Assembly: GCF_000379605.1 (NCBI RefSeq)
Contig: NZ_KB902613.1
Span: forward strand, 1 to 64,000
DNA length: 64,000 bases
Reading direction: 5' to 3'
Source of the DNA: Rhizobium giardinii bv. giardinii H152
GTDB lineage: Bacteria > Pseudomonadota > Alphaproteobacteria > Rhizobiales > Rhizobiaceae
This document shows positions 1 through 7,578 of this stretch, piece by piece. The first letter of the stretch is position 1; the number at the start of each line of letters is the position of its first letter. The notes under the pieces were generated by a model, which had not been told where the DNA came from, ran no database searches, and saw only the letters and a program-made list of their open reading frames with translations. A program made the translations under genes and the position numbers.

Positions 1-87
1 GAGCGTCGCAACAATCTCCACCCTCGCATGCGCGGGAGCAGAGACGAGAGATCGAGGGTCGGCAGGATGTGCGATCGGATCAGCCAT
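1..87 (-). CDS. Start of an unidentified gene, cut by the window edge
   Basis: An ATG at 85-87 (minus strand) opens a frame that stays open to the left edge and begins MADPIAHPADPRSLVSAP. It starts about 20 bp after the stop of the Gfo/Idh dehydrogenase and on the same strand, so it may be the next operon member. The ribosome site is weak. Only 29 codons are visible, with no recognisable motif, so the product cannot be named. A short hydrophilic lead like this would suit an ABC permease, but that is a guess. Confidence 0.35.
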   Translation of the reverse strand, partial: MADPIAHPADPRSLVSAPAHARVEIVATL

Positions 88-106
88 TGTGAGGCCAACC
101 TACAAC

Positions 107-1195
107 TTACCTAGGTGTGATCGAAGCGCTATTTCGAAACGACTGCAGGAATTCCTGAACTTTTACGGGTTGGCCGAGACGCGCACTCTCGATGGCTGCG
201 AACACAAGCGCTACGGATTGCAGGTTATCCTCAACATTGGTGGGCATTGGTGGTCCGCCGTCGAGCCAATGGCAGAATTGCTCGATCAATAAAGCATTTT
301 CCCACTTCACCCCGGGAAGGAGTTGTACTTTCTGTCCTTTGCCATGTCGGCTGAGTTGTTTGATCCTGTTGGGATCTCTGTGAAACACTTCGATTTCCCG
401 ATGGTCGAGAATTGCCGTTCCGAATGCTGCTTCCACACGAAAATACTCACTACACCAGCTATTGAGTCCTGTTGCTTGCGTTGATGACCCCTCATATACC
501 CCGTGGGACCCATTTGCGAAATCCATAACAACGATGACGTCTGTGTCGCCCTTGTATTCTGCCCATTGCGGCTTCCAGGTGCGGGCATAGATCGACGTGC
601 ACGGCGCACCCGCGAGATCGGCAATGATGTCGAGATGATGCACCGCGCCCTCGATCAACATCGGATGGACCATCTCGTGCCGGAATCGACCCCAGGAATC
701 GTACGACCGGTAGTCGCCCGCGAAACGACCTGAGACGGTATTGATCGGACCGAGGGCGTCGTTGCTGACAATCGCCCTCAGCGTCGACTTGTCCTGGTCG
801 AAGCGGTGGCTCATCGTCACGCCCATCTTGCGGCCCGCGGCCTTCACCTTGTCGGCGATGCGGACGGACGCCTCCATGGTATCGGCGATGGGCTTTTCGG
901 ACAGGATGTGCATGCCGCGTCCAAGCGCCAGATCGACGATCGACTCGTGATGGGCGGGCGGAACCACGATGGTGCACAAATCGGCGTCCACCGCTCCGAA
1001 AGCTTGTGCCGCCGACGTAAAACACTGCGCACTCTCAAGATTGAGGTGCTTCCGACCGATCTCAAGGGCTTTGGGGTTGATATCCACAAGCCCCACAACT
1101 TCGATTGTTCCATCGGCGATGTTCGGCGGCAGATATTCTCTGCACCAATATTCCCCAAAACCACCCGCTCCGACATGAAGGACCTTATAGGCCAT
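107..1195 (-). CDS. Gfo/Idh/MocA family oxidoreductase
   Basis: A cytoplasmic NAD(P)-dependent sugar or polyol dehydrogenase of 362 residues, a normal length for the family. The N-terminus has the Rossmann dinucleotide motif (HVGAGGFGEYW, residues 7-17). The family EKP motif (LSEKPIAD) lies near residue 100, and a GAVHHLDI segment later is typical of the substrate-binding half. The ATG start has a GGGAGAG ribosome site. It is the fourth gene of a minus-strand run after the Tm-1-like, TIM-barrel and cupin genes, so it probably oxidises an intermediate of the same unknown pathway. The exact substrate cannot be read from sequence. Confidence 0.9.
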   Translation of the reverse strand: MAYKVLHVGAGGFGEYWCREYLPPNIADGTIEVVGLVDINPKALEIGRKHLNLESAQCFTSAAQAFGAVDADLCTIVVPPAHHESIVDLALGRGMHILSEKPIADTMEASVRIADKVKAAGRKMGVTMSHRFDQDKSTLRAIVSNDALGPINTVSGRFAGDYRSYDSWGRFRHEMVHPMLIEGAVHHLDIIADLAGAPCTSIYARTWKPQWAEYKGDTDVIVVMDFANGSHGVYEGSSTQATGLNSWCSEYFRVEAAFGTAILDHREIEVFHRDPNRIKQLSRHGKGQKVQLLPGVKWENALLIEQFCHWLDGGPPMPTNVEDNLQSVALVFAAIESARLGQPVKVQEFLQSFRNSASITPR

Positions 1196-1227
1196 GATTA
1201 TCTCTCCCTAACAAGCTCGGACGCCAA

Positions 1228-1857
1228 TCAGACCCGTTCAGGGCGAACATCGGCCGGACCATGCTTGTGCTCCCAAAGGTGCCCAAAGCGCTTCTTGCCC
1301 TCGAGCGTTGTTTCGAAATAGGCACCCTTCACGTGGTCCCTAACTTGCGGAAGGTCGTGATGGTGGCCCATGCCAATCGCTATGCAATCACCGGCTTCAA
1401 CCTCGAAGCTGCGCGATCCGACGACGACGGTTCCCGCTCCCTCGATGATCACCCAGTACTCGTCACAGTCGTGGTAATGTGAATCGAAATTGGTCGCCTT
1501 TGGGTAGCTGACGGGATCGCCTTGCGTATCAACGGTATTGCTAGGAGAAACCCGGAAAACGCCGCATCCGCCGAGTTCACTACCCCACTTACCGCTGAAT
1601 AGAATGATCTGTGCCGTCTCATCGCCAGCATCTGCGATGAAAGGACCGTTTGCCTCATCCAGATCCGAGAACTGACCTTCGTAAAGCACCTGCGCCCTCT
1701 TTCCGCTCGTCAGCCGGCATGATCCGCGCGTGACCAGCAGACGCTTCTTTTCGGCTTCGACTGGCAGCGGAAGGGGTAGCCCGGAGAGCTCAACGAATTC
1801 AAACCCGGTAACTTCGCACCAGCCCGGCGACTGTTCTCCACTTTTGAACACCGACAT
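1228..1857 (-). CDS. Cupin-domain protein
   Basis: A 209-residue protein with a C-terminal cupin fold. The segment with FDSHYHDCDEYWVIIEG (about residues 124-140) carries the metal-binding pattern HxH(x)nE, and the later GDCIAIGMGHHHDLP supplies the second cupin motif and its histidine. The N-terminal half looks like a second, degenerate cupin without clear metal ligands. Such proteins are often sugar isomerases, dioxygenases or small-molecule sensors; I cannot choose. The ATG has an AGGAG site 7 bp upstream. It lies between the TIM-barrel gene (20 bp) and the dehydrogenase (32 bp), so it is very likely co-transcribed with them. Confidence 0.85.
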   Translation of the reverse strand: MSVFKSGEQSPGWCEVTGFEFVELSGLPLPLPVEAEKKRLLVTRGSCRLTSGKRAQVLYEGQFSDLDEANGPFIADAGDETAQIILFSGKWGSELGGCGVFRVSPSNTVDTQGDPVSYPKATNFDSHYHDCDEYWVIIEGAGTVVVGSRSFEVEAGDCIAIGMGHHHDLPQVRDHVKGAYFETTLEGKKRFGHLWEHKHGPADVRPERV

Positions 1858-1877
1858 CTACTATCTCCTAAATGCAG

Positions 1878-2735
1878 CTAGGCTTTGTTGCGGCGGATCG
1901 CCTTGAAGGCGAGCGTCTGGGACTTGATCGCTTCTTCGGTTGGCAACCTCTCCATGCTGCTTGCGCCGTAGAAGCCGTGGCATCCCGGGCACGAACTCAG
2001 GATGAACCGTGCATCCTCCGGATTGGCGATCGGACCGCCGTGGCAGAGGATGATGATGTCGTCGCGAACCGCTCGCGCCGCTTCTATGCAATCGTTGATT
2101 AGAGCGACGCAGTCGTCCATCGATTTGCCAGAACGTGCGCCAATTGCACCACCCGTCGTCAAGCCCATGTGGCAGACGAGAATGTCGGCACCAGCCTTGG
2201 CCATAGCCACCGCGTCCTCAGGATTGAACACGTAGGGTGTCGTCAACAGATCGAGCTTGTGCGCCTCGGCGATCATCTCGACTTCCTGAGCATAGCTCAT
2301 GCCAGTCTCTTCCAGGTTTTGGCGGAACAGCCCGTCGATCAGACCAACGGTCGGGAAGTTCTGCACACCAGCGAAGCCGATTTCCTTCAACTCGCGCAGG
2401 AAGTTCGGCATGACGACGAATGGATCCGTACCATTGACGCCGGCAAGAACCGGGGTACGCTTCACGACAGGGAGAACCTCGCTCGCCATGTCGACGACGA
2501 TCTGGTTCGCGTTGCCATAAGCGAGAAGGCCCGCAAGCGAACCGCGGCCGGCCATGCGGTAGCGGCCGGAATTGTATATGACGATGAGGTCGATGTCGCC
2601 GGCTTCCTCACTTTTCGCGGAAAGGCCGGTGCCGGCGCCGCCACCGATGATCGGCTCACCGCCTCGGATTTTTTGCTTGAAACGGTCAAGAAGTTCTGCG
2701 CGGGTGGGACGGCGGTTATAGGTGTCAGTGCTCAC
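1878..2735 (-). CDS. Phosphoenolpyruvate hydrolase-family TIM-barrel protein
   Basis: A 285-residue TIM-barrel protein of the family annotated as phosphoenolpyruvate hydrolase-like, which also forms the C-terminal half of plant Tm-1. Family-typical stretches are [16 protein letters not shown] near the N-terminus, [16 protein letters not shown] mid-protein, and [12 protein letters not shown] with [12 protein letters not shown] near the end. I place the start at the GTG at 2733-2735, preceded by AGAGAGG at good spacing, rather than at an ATG 51 bp further upstream that lies inside the neighbouring gene. It overlaps the end of the Tm-1-like gene by 11 bp, implying translational coupling. The true reaction of bacterial members is not established. 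Confidence 0.85.
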   Translation of the reverse strand: MSTDTYNRRPTRAELLDRFKQKIRGGEPIIGGGAGTGLSAKSEEAGDIDLIVIYNSGRYRMAGRGSLAGLLAYGNANQIVVDMASEVLPVVKRTPVLAGVNGTDPFVVMPNFLRELKEIGFAGVQNFPTVGLIDGLFRQNLEETGMSYAQEVEMIAEAHKLDLLTTPYVFNPEDAVAMAKAGADILVCHMGLTTGGAIGARSGKSMDDCVALINDCIEAARAVRDDIIILCHGGPIANPEDARFILSSCPGCHGFYGASSMERLPTEEAIKSQTLAFKAIRRNKA

Positions 2736-3936
2736 GAAAGGCCTCTCTAAAGTTTGTGACAAGGAGATCCGCAAACTGCGGATCATTGATGTGCAGGGGA
2801 ACGCGGGTCACTTGCCGCTTGGCGGTGCGACGGAGCGTGCGTTCGAGCACTGCGAACAGGGCAGCATCGGCTTCCGGATCGTGGAAGGGTTGACCGGGCG
2901 CATCGATCGCCGAGACGCCGAGCTCCGGAATCAGGAAACGGACAGGACCCTCGCAAAGATTGAGCCGCTCGCCGATCCATTCGCCAATTTTGTTGCATTC
3001 CTCAGGGGTCGTGCGCATCAACGTGACCTGAGGATTATGGACATGCAGACGGCGCGAGCGAAACTCAGTCGGGACCGTCTCCATTGCTCCGAAATTGACC
3101 ATGTCGAGCGCGCCGCACGAGCCGACATAGGGCAATTTGGTCCGGGCGAAGGCGCCGAACCGATCGGCCGTGCAGGGAAAGACGCCGCCGACGAGAAAGT
3201 CGCAGACCTCGGTGGTGGAGACGTCGATCCCGCCGACCAGCAGACCCGAATCGGCGAGCTTCTCGAAGGATTGCCCGCCGGTGCCGGTGGCATGGAATAC
3301 CAGGCAGTCAAAATCCGCTTCCAACGTCCGGGTCACTGCCTGGACGCATGGCGTCGTGACGCCAAACATCGTTAGGCCGATTGCAGGCCTCTCGTCGGCC
3401 GCAGCGACAACAGGCTTGTTGAACACCATTCCGGCGATGGAATTGGCAGCGTTGGCGAGGACCACCCGGGAGATGCGGTTGAGCCCAGACACGTCGGTAA
3501 CCGAATACATCATGCTGATATCGGTCGGCCCGACATAGGGCGCGACATTGCCCGAAGCCACCGTCGAGACGAGAACCTTCGGCGTGCCGATCGGGAGCGC
3601 CCGCAGTGCAGGGGCGATGAGCGCCGTACCACCCGTTCCGCCCGCACCAATGATGCCGTCAACGTCCGCGCGGGAGTGAATGAACTCGACCAAGGCCCGT
3701 GACATAGCGGCGACCGCCTTGCCGCGGTCCTTGAGCTCCTCGGCTCTAGGCGGATTGGGGTCGAAACGCGCCACCTCCGACGACTGAACGTCGACATCTG
3801 ACGCTTCGTTGTGAAGCACCGACACCGACACATCGACCAGAACGACGTCGCAACCCGCATCCCGGATCAGGTCGCGGAGATATCGCAGTTCGCTGCCCTT
3901 GGTATCGCAAGTCCCCACCACATAGACTGTTTTCAT
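2725..3936 (-). CDS. Tm-1-like ATP-binding protein (UPF0261)
   Basis: A 403-residue protein of the UPF0261 family, the bacterial counterpart of the N-terminal ATP-binding domain of the tomato virus-resistance protein Tm-1. Family features include the N-terminal [19 protein letters not shown], the glycine-rich [19 protein letters not shown] (about residues 97-115) and [13 protein letters not shown] around residue 150. The ATG is preceded by GGAGGAG. It is first in the operon and overlaps the TIM-barrel gene; plants fuse these two domains into one polypeptide. The 132 bp to the divergent gene at 4069 must hold promoters in both directions. The biochemical role in bacteria is unknown. Confidence 0.9.
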   Translation of the reverse strand: MKTVYVVGTCDTKGSELRYLRDLIRDAGCDVVLVDVSVSVLHNEASDVDVQSSEVARFDPNPPRAEELKDRGKAVAAMSRALVEFIHSRADVDGIIGAGGTGGTALIAPALRALPIGTPKVLVSTVASGNVAPYVGPTDISMMYSVTDVSGLNRISRVVLANAANSIAGMVFNKPVVAAADERPAIGLTMFGVTTPCVQAVTRTLEADFDCLVFHATGTGGQSFEKLADSGLLVGGIDVSTTEVCDFLVGGVFPCTADRFGAFARTKLPYVGSCGALDMVNFGAMETVPTEFRSRRLHVHNPQVTLMRTTPEECNKIGEWIGERLNLCEGPVRFLIPELGVSAIDAPGQPFHDPEADAALFAVLERTLRRTAKRQVTRVPLHINDPQFADLLVTNFREAFREH

Positions 3937-4068
3937 TGGTCTCCTCCCAACTTCCCCTCGATCGGCTCGCCTCTCGATGAAAGAGAAATAGAACCCATGC
4001 GGTCAGCATTTCAATTGTGCTCTGTCGGTGCTTTGGGTAAAATTGGGTAGCTTTCCGCAAGGATCAAA

Positions 4069-4665
4069 ATGCGCGCTCTCCCAATCCTTCCTTCAATCCA
4101 GATCGTGACAGACCTGGAGGTAGCCGGCGCGCAGGCGCAGCGCGTCTCGCTCTATTGCCCTTCCTGCAAAGGGTTGGGCGCCAGCTATGACAGCGTTGTC
4201 CTGCTCCCAATACATGACGCCAACGGGCGTCTGCTGTCTGAACTTGGACCCCGAAGAAAATATCCGGAGCATCTCTATGCGGGGGTATTTGCCCTCGATC
4301 CGTTCCGTCGTCATGCAGAGATTCTAAGGGCGTTGGAATGTGCCGGCTTCACCGGCGTCGTTAACTTTCCGAGCGTCAGCATGGTTGATGGGGAAATGCG
4401 TTTGAGCCTCGACGACTTAGGCTATGGGGCGAAGACGGAGATTTCCTTTCTAAGGGCGGCCGTGGCGAATGGCTTCAGCGCACTCGCATTGGTGGACAGT
4501 TCTGAGATCGGGCGAGAGGCTGTCGCTGCGGGGGTGTGCGGATTGATCGCCGTACGTCACACGACGGAAGCCGTGCTTGATGAACTCAGCAAAATTGCAC
4601 GACAAACTACACTAGGCTTGTTTCGCCTCCCCGAAGCTGTCGGCAGTGCCCCGGAGGGTGGCTGA
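4069..4665 (+). CDS. Short, diverged paralogue of the PEP-hydrolase-like TIM-barrel protein
   Basis: A 198-residue protein that aligns by eye with the middle of the 285-residue TIM-barrel protein encoded at 1878-2735. GFTGVVNFPSVSMVDG matches [16 protein letters not shown], the following LDDLGYGAKTEISFLRAA matches the partner's [13 protein letters not shown], and the YAGVFALDPFRRH stretch matches [10 protein letters not shown]. The glycine-rich N-terminal loop and the C-terminal CHGGP and GASSMERLP motifs are missing, so it is about one third shorter and probably not an enzyme of the same kind. An AAGGA site precedes the ATG at good spacing. It is divergent from the operon and could act as a regulator or sensor of it; that is inference. 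Confidence 0.7.
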   Translation: MRALPILPSIQIVTDLEVAGAQAQRVSLYCPSCKGLGASYDSVVLLPIHDANGRLLSELGPRRKYPEHLYAGVFALDPFRRHAEILRALECAGFTGVVNFPSVSMVDGEMRLSLDDLGYGAKTEISFLRAAVANGFSALALVDSSEIGREAVAAGVCGLIAVRHTTEAVLDELSKIARQTTLGLFRLPEAVGSAPEGG

Positions 4666-4849
4666 CCAGATTTCATCTTTTTCCATCAGCGCGGCGAAAT
4701 CCGCGATCGCTCCTTTTTGTTGTCGCTTATCTTTTTAATGCCAACTGGAGAGCGCCAGTCTTCCCATTTACCCGATTTCTACGACACGCGAGGTGCCGGC
4801 GCTTGCCATTTTGCGCGAGCAACCCAACCGAACCGAGACAGACGAAATT

Positions 4850-7066
4850 TCATTTGCTTGATCGCGGCTTCTTGATGATCTCGAATCCGGAGAGGATGAG
4901 GCTTGCCATCGCGGGCCGTAATAATGTGTCGGGAAGGGGCGTCGAAAAGTTCTGTAAGAGGAGTCGGATCCATTCTTGGACCTTATCGGCACCATCGAAT
5001 TGACCGAGGAACGAAAACGGCACCTCATAGCTGTTTCCGATTAATCCGCTTGGAGGAAGAGCCTTTTCGAGCCACAACGGTGTAACGATGTTAGCAAGTG
5101 CCGGGGGCCAATAGGGGGGAGGACCACCATACTGGCGCATTCCGGCAACTGCCGAAATGTACTGTCGGAGCTCTTCAGTATCCGAAAGGGATGTCAGGCG
5201 CCCAACAAGCGCAATGAATGCCGCCTCAATATCGATTTCTCTGAAGAGAACGAGCAGAGTCGAAGCCTCAGATGACCGATACGTCCCATCGGGTAGCGGC
5301 CTCGCGCAAATGGATCTGGTTTTCAGGAGATGGCCGACCAGTATCGGCCAGAGTGAGCTCTCGAACATGTCTCGTGGGAATGCGAACTGCTCAGAAAAAC
5401 GCCGCGCAATCCAATCAATCTCTACAGCATAGAGGAGTTCTTCCGGAGCTGTTGCGGAATGTCGCGTCTTTATCGCCAGTTGAATGACAGCGAAGCGATC
5501 TATCCAGGACTTGAATTCAACGATCTCATCGTTGTGCGGCATGATCCAAACCGATCGCTCGTCTCCACGATAACGGCGTGGAGACAGCCAGACCTTACCC
5601 GAGCGCGCCGCGCGCTCCAGAACCGACTCCATCTCTGTTGCTGCAGCAACGCGACGTGCTGCAACCGCTGCCTGAGACATGACTTTCAGCGAAATGGGCA
5701 TCAGGTCCCCGTCGGCGGGTCGTGCCTGACGCTCCTTGAGCGTGGCGCGTAGCCAACCCACGGCCCAGTCCATATGTTTACGGATCTCGGTTTCCGCCAT
5801 GGTCGACAGAATCGGGCTTGGCTCCACGACATGCTGGCGCACCTCTATGACGGGCATCACGCCCGACAGGTTGCCGCGCGCGCAGGCGATACCCTCAGCC
5901 TCAATGCCCTTTTCCGACACAGACAGTGAAACGGGTGCCTGGCTGTTGCAGGCATATTGGACCTGACAGCAAGGCTCCGTCGCTGTTCCACTGACGATCT
6001 CACGGCTGCGTCGTGACGTGCAAAACAGAGTTGCACCATAGCGCAGCGCCGCGTCGCGAAAGTCGCTGCGGGGAAGTTTATGCTTTCCATTCGCACTGAC
6101 GAGGGCGGCCCGCGGCCGCATCCATTGCCACACGGCATCGTAGGCTAGGTCACGATCGATGTAACTGTAGGAGCCGTGGTGCGGCACCTTCACGATATCG
6201 CACGCAAGCCCCATCGGATACCGAGCCATAAGATAGGTGAAGTTTTCTAGGTCGCCCGTCAGCAGGAAGCGGCGCGTCTGGACTCCTAGCCGTGCCTGCA
6301 CCAGGAGCACGATGGAGGTGTCGTTCAAGACCGAATTCCCGAAGAATTCAGGCTCGACACCCTTCGTTGCAGCCTCTTCTCTGAAATCTGCCGGTGGCGC
6401 TGGGCGTGCTGTCGGAGGCAGCGACGGCACACGGTCGGGTGCAATCTCACCGGTCGAAATCGCGAAGCGGAGATCGGAAAACAAATCCTCGATGTCGGCT
6501 TCCTCTTCGGTATCCCGCAACAGCCAACCGACCGGCATCGGCTGCTCGAGGAAAAGGCTCAATGAGTCACTGCCGACAAGAAGCCGTTCGATGAGACGGC
6601 CGGCTGGGGAGATAACTTTGATCGAAAGGCCGCCGTCAGGACTTGTCCAACTCGCGCCCTCGACCGGCCAGGAAATGTCACACAAGGGCGGTAGAGCCTT
6701 TTCCAAGGCCTCGGTCTGATCGAGACCGCGTGCGATACGGGGGCCGAAAAGCCAGTCGTGCCGCCGAAAGGCTGGAACGCAAGGTCCCCAATAACGGCGG
6801 ATTGGGAGAACGTCCTTCTGTTTGACATAGGCCAACAGTCCATCGATATGGTCGGCATCACAGTGGCTGAGAACGGCCAGATCGATTTGCGTAGCGCCCA
6901 GTCTACCGAGGGTCGTTTTGAGGGGGCCTGCACCCCCGACAGGTCCGCCGTCGACAAGAATGGTTGATGGTTTGCCTGCTTTCGGCAGCCAATGGAGGAC
7001 GAGAGCATCGCCGTGACCAACATTGATCATTTCGAGCTTGAGCTCCGCCTCTGGTCTTTTGGCCAT
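4850..7066 (-). CDS. ComEC-like metallo-beta-lactamase-fold protein with long C-terminal extension
   Basis: A soluble protein of about 738 residues. Its first 400 residues form an MBL domain like the C-terminal domain of ComEC/Rec2. It has MINVGHGDALVLHW near the start, the metal site LSHCDADHIDG (residues 66-76), RFLLTGDLE, VPHHGSYS, and a late LVSANGKHKLP. No membrane segments are visible, unlike true ComEC. The remaining 340 residues match nothing I know. MBL proteins of this type often appear in defence islands as nucleases or cyclic-nucleotide hydrolases. I chose the ATG at 7066; a TTG at 7204 would add 46 poorly conserved residues. It diverges from the large plus-strand block and is probably part of it. 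Confidence 0.75.
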   Translation of the reverse strand: MAKRPEAELKLEMINVGHGDALVLHWLPKAGKPSTILVDGGPVGGAGPLKTTLGRLGATQIDLAVLSHCDADHIDGLLAYVKQKDVLPIRRYWGPCVPAFRRHDWLFGPRIARGLDQTEALEKALPPLCDISWPVEGASWTSPDGGLSIKVISPAGRLIERLLVGSDSLSLFLEQPMPVGWLLRDTEEEADIEDLFSDLRFAISTGEIAPDRVPSLPPTARPAPPADFREEAATKGVEPEFFGNSVLNDTSIVLLVQARLGVQTRRFLLTGDLENFTYLMARYPMGLACDIVKVPHHGSYSYIDRDLAYDAVWQWMRPRAALVSANGKHKLPRSDFRDAALRYGATLFCTSRRSREIVSGTATEPCCQVQYACNSQAPVSLSVSEKGIEAEGIACARGNLSGVMPVIEVRQHVVEPSPILSTMAETEIRKHMDWAVGWLRATLKERQARPADGDLMPISLKVMSQAAVAARRVAAATEMESVLERAARSGKVWLSPRRYRGDERSVWIMPHNDEIVEFKSWIDRFAVIQLAIKTRHSATAPEELLYAVEIDWIARRFSEQFAFPRDMFESSLWPILVGHLLKTRSICARPLPDGTYRSSEASTLLVLFREIDIEAAFIALVGRLTSLSDTEELRQYISAVAGMRQYGGPPPYWPPALANIVTPLWLEKALPPSGLIGNSYEVPFSFLGQFDGADKVQEWIRLLLQNFSTPLPDTLLRPAMASLILSGFEIIKKPRSSK

Positions 7067-7578
7067 CTGAACTAAACTTTCGAGTGGGAGGGAATCTTGG
7101 AATCGACCGCGTGTGGGCGGCCTTGGGATCGTTGCTTGCTGTTCAACTTCAGGCCAAGGTGCCCGGCCAGCCGCCGGCAGTCTTGATGAAGTTGGTCGCT
7201 CCAAGATACTAAATTAGCCCACGGCCGATGATCAAATGCTTTGTAAACAACGCTATCTCCGAGCCCACACCTCATGTGGCGGGAAAGTAGGCTCTAGTTC
7301 CGAAAGCAGTCAGGGGCTTCGAGCGGTTCAGAGTTTTGCGAACGGGACATCGACCGAGGACGGGAATTCCGGCGACTTGCAGGCAAGTTTCTAGGAATTA
7401 GTACAAAAGCAAAATATTAATCTGCTCGGATCTGTGACTTAAACAAGGATGCTAACTATCCTTCGGTTGCATCCAATCGAATTAGAAGATCAACTGCTTA
7501 GTGCAGTCGATTCGTTCGGGGATCTGGGCCTTCCCTTCTTGCCATCACACGCAGGACGAGGCGACGACGCTGGGATGC
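7067..7578 (+). other. Divergent intergenic region ahead of the defence block
   Basis: About 430-510 bp with no convincing gene. It must contain promoters for the MBL gene and for the long plus-strand block. The stretch 7390-7500 is noticeably A+T-rich for this window. A short inverted repeat, AAGGAT-N7-ATCCTT, sits at 7445-7463 and could be an operator. No clear -35/-10 pair was found. Confidence 0.4.
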
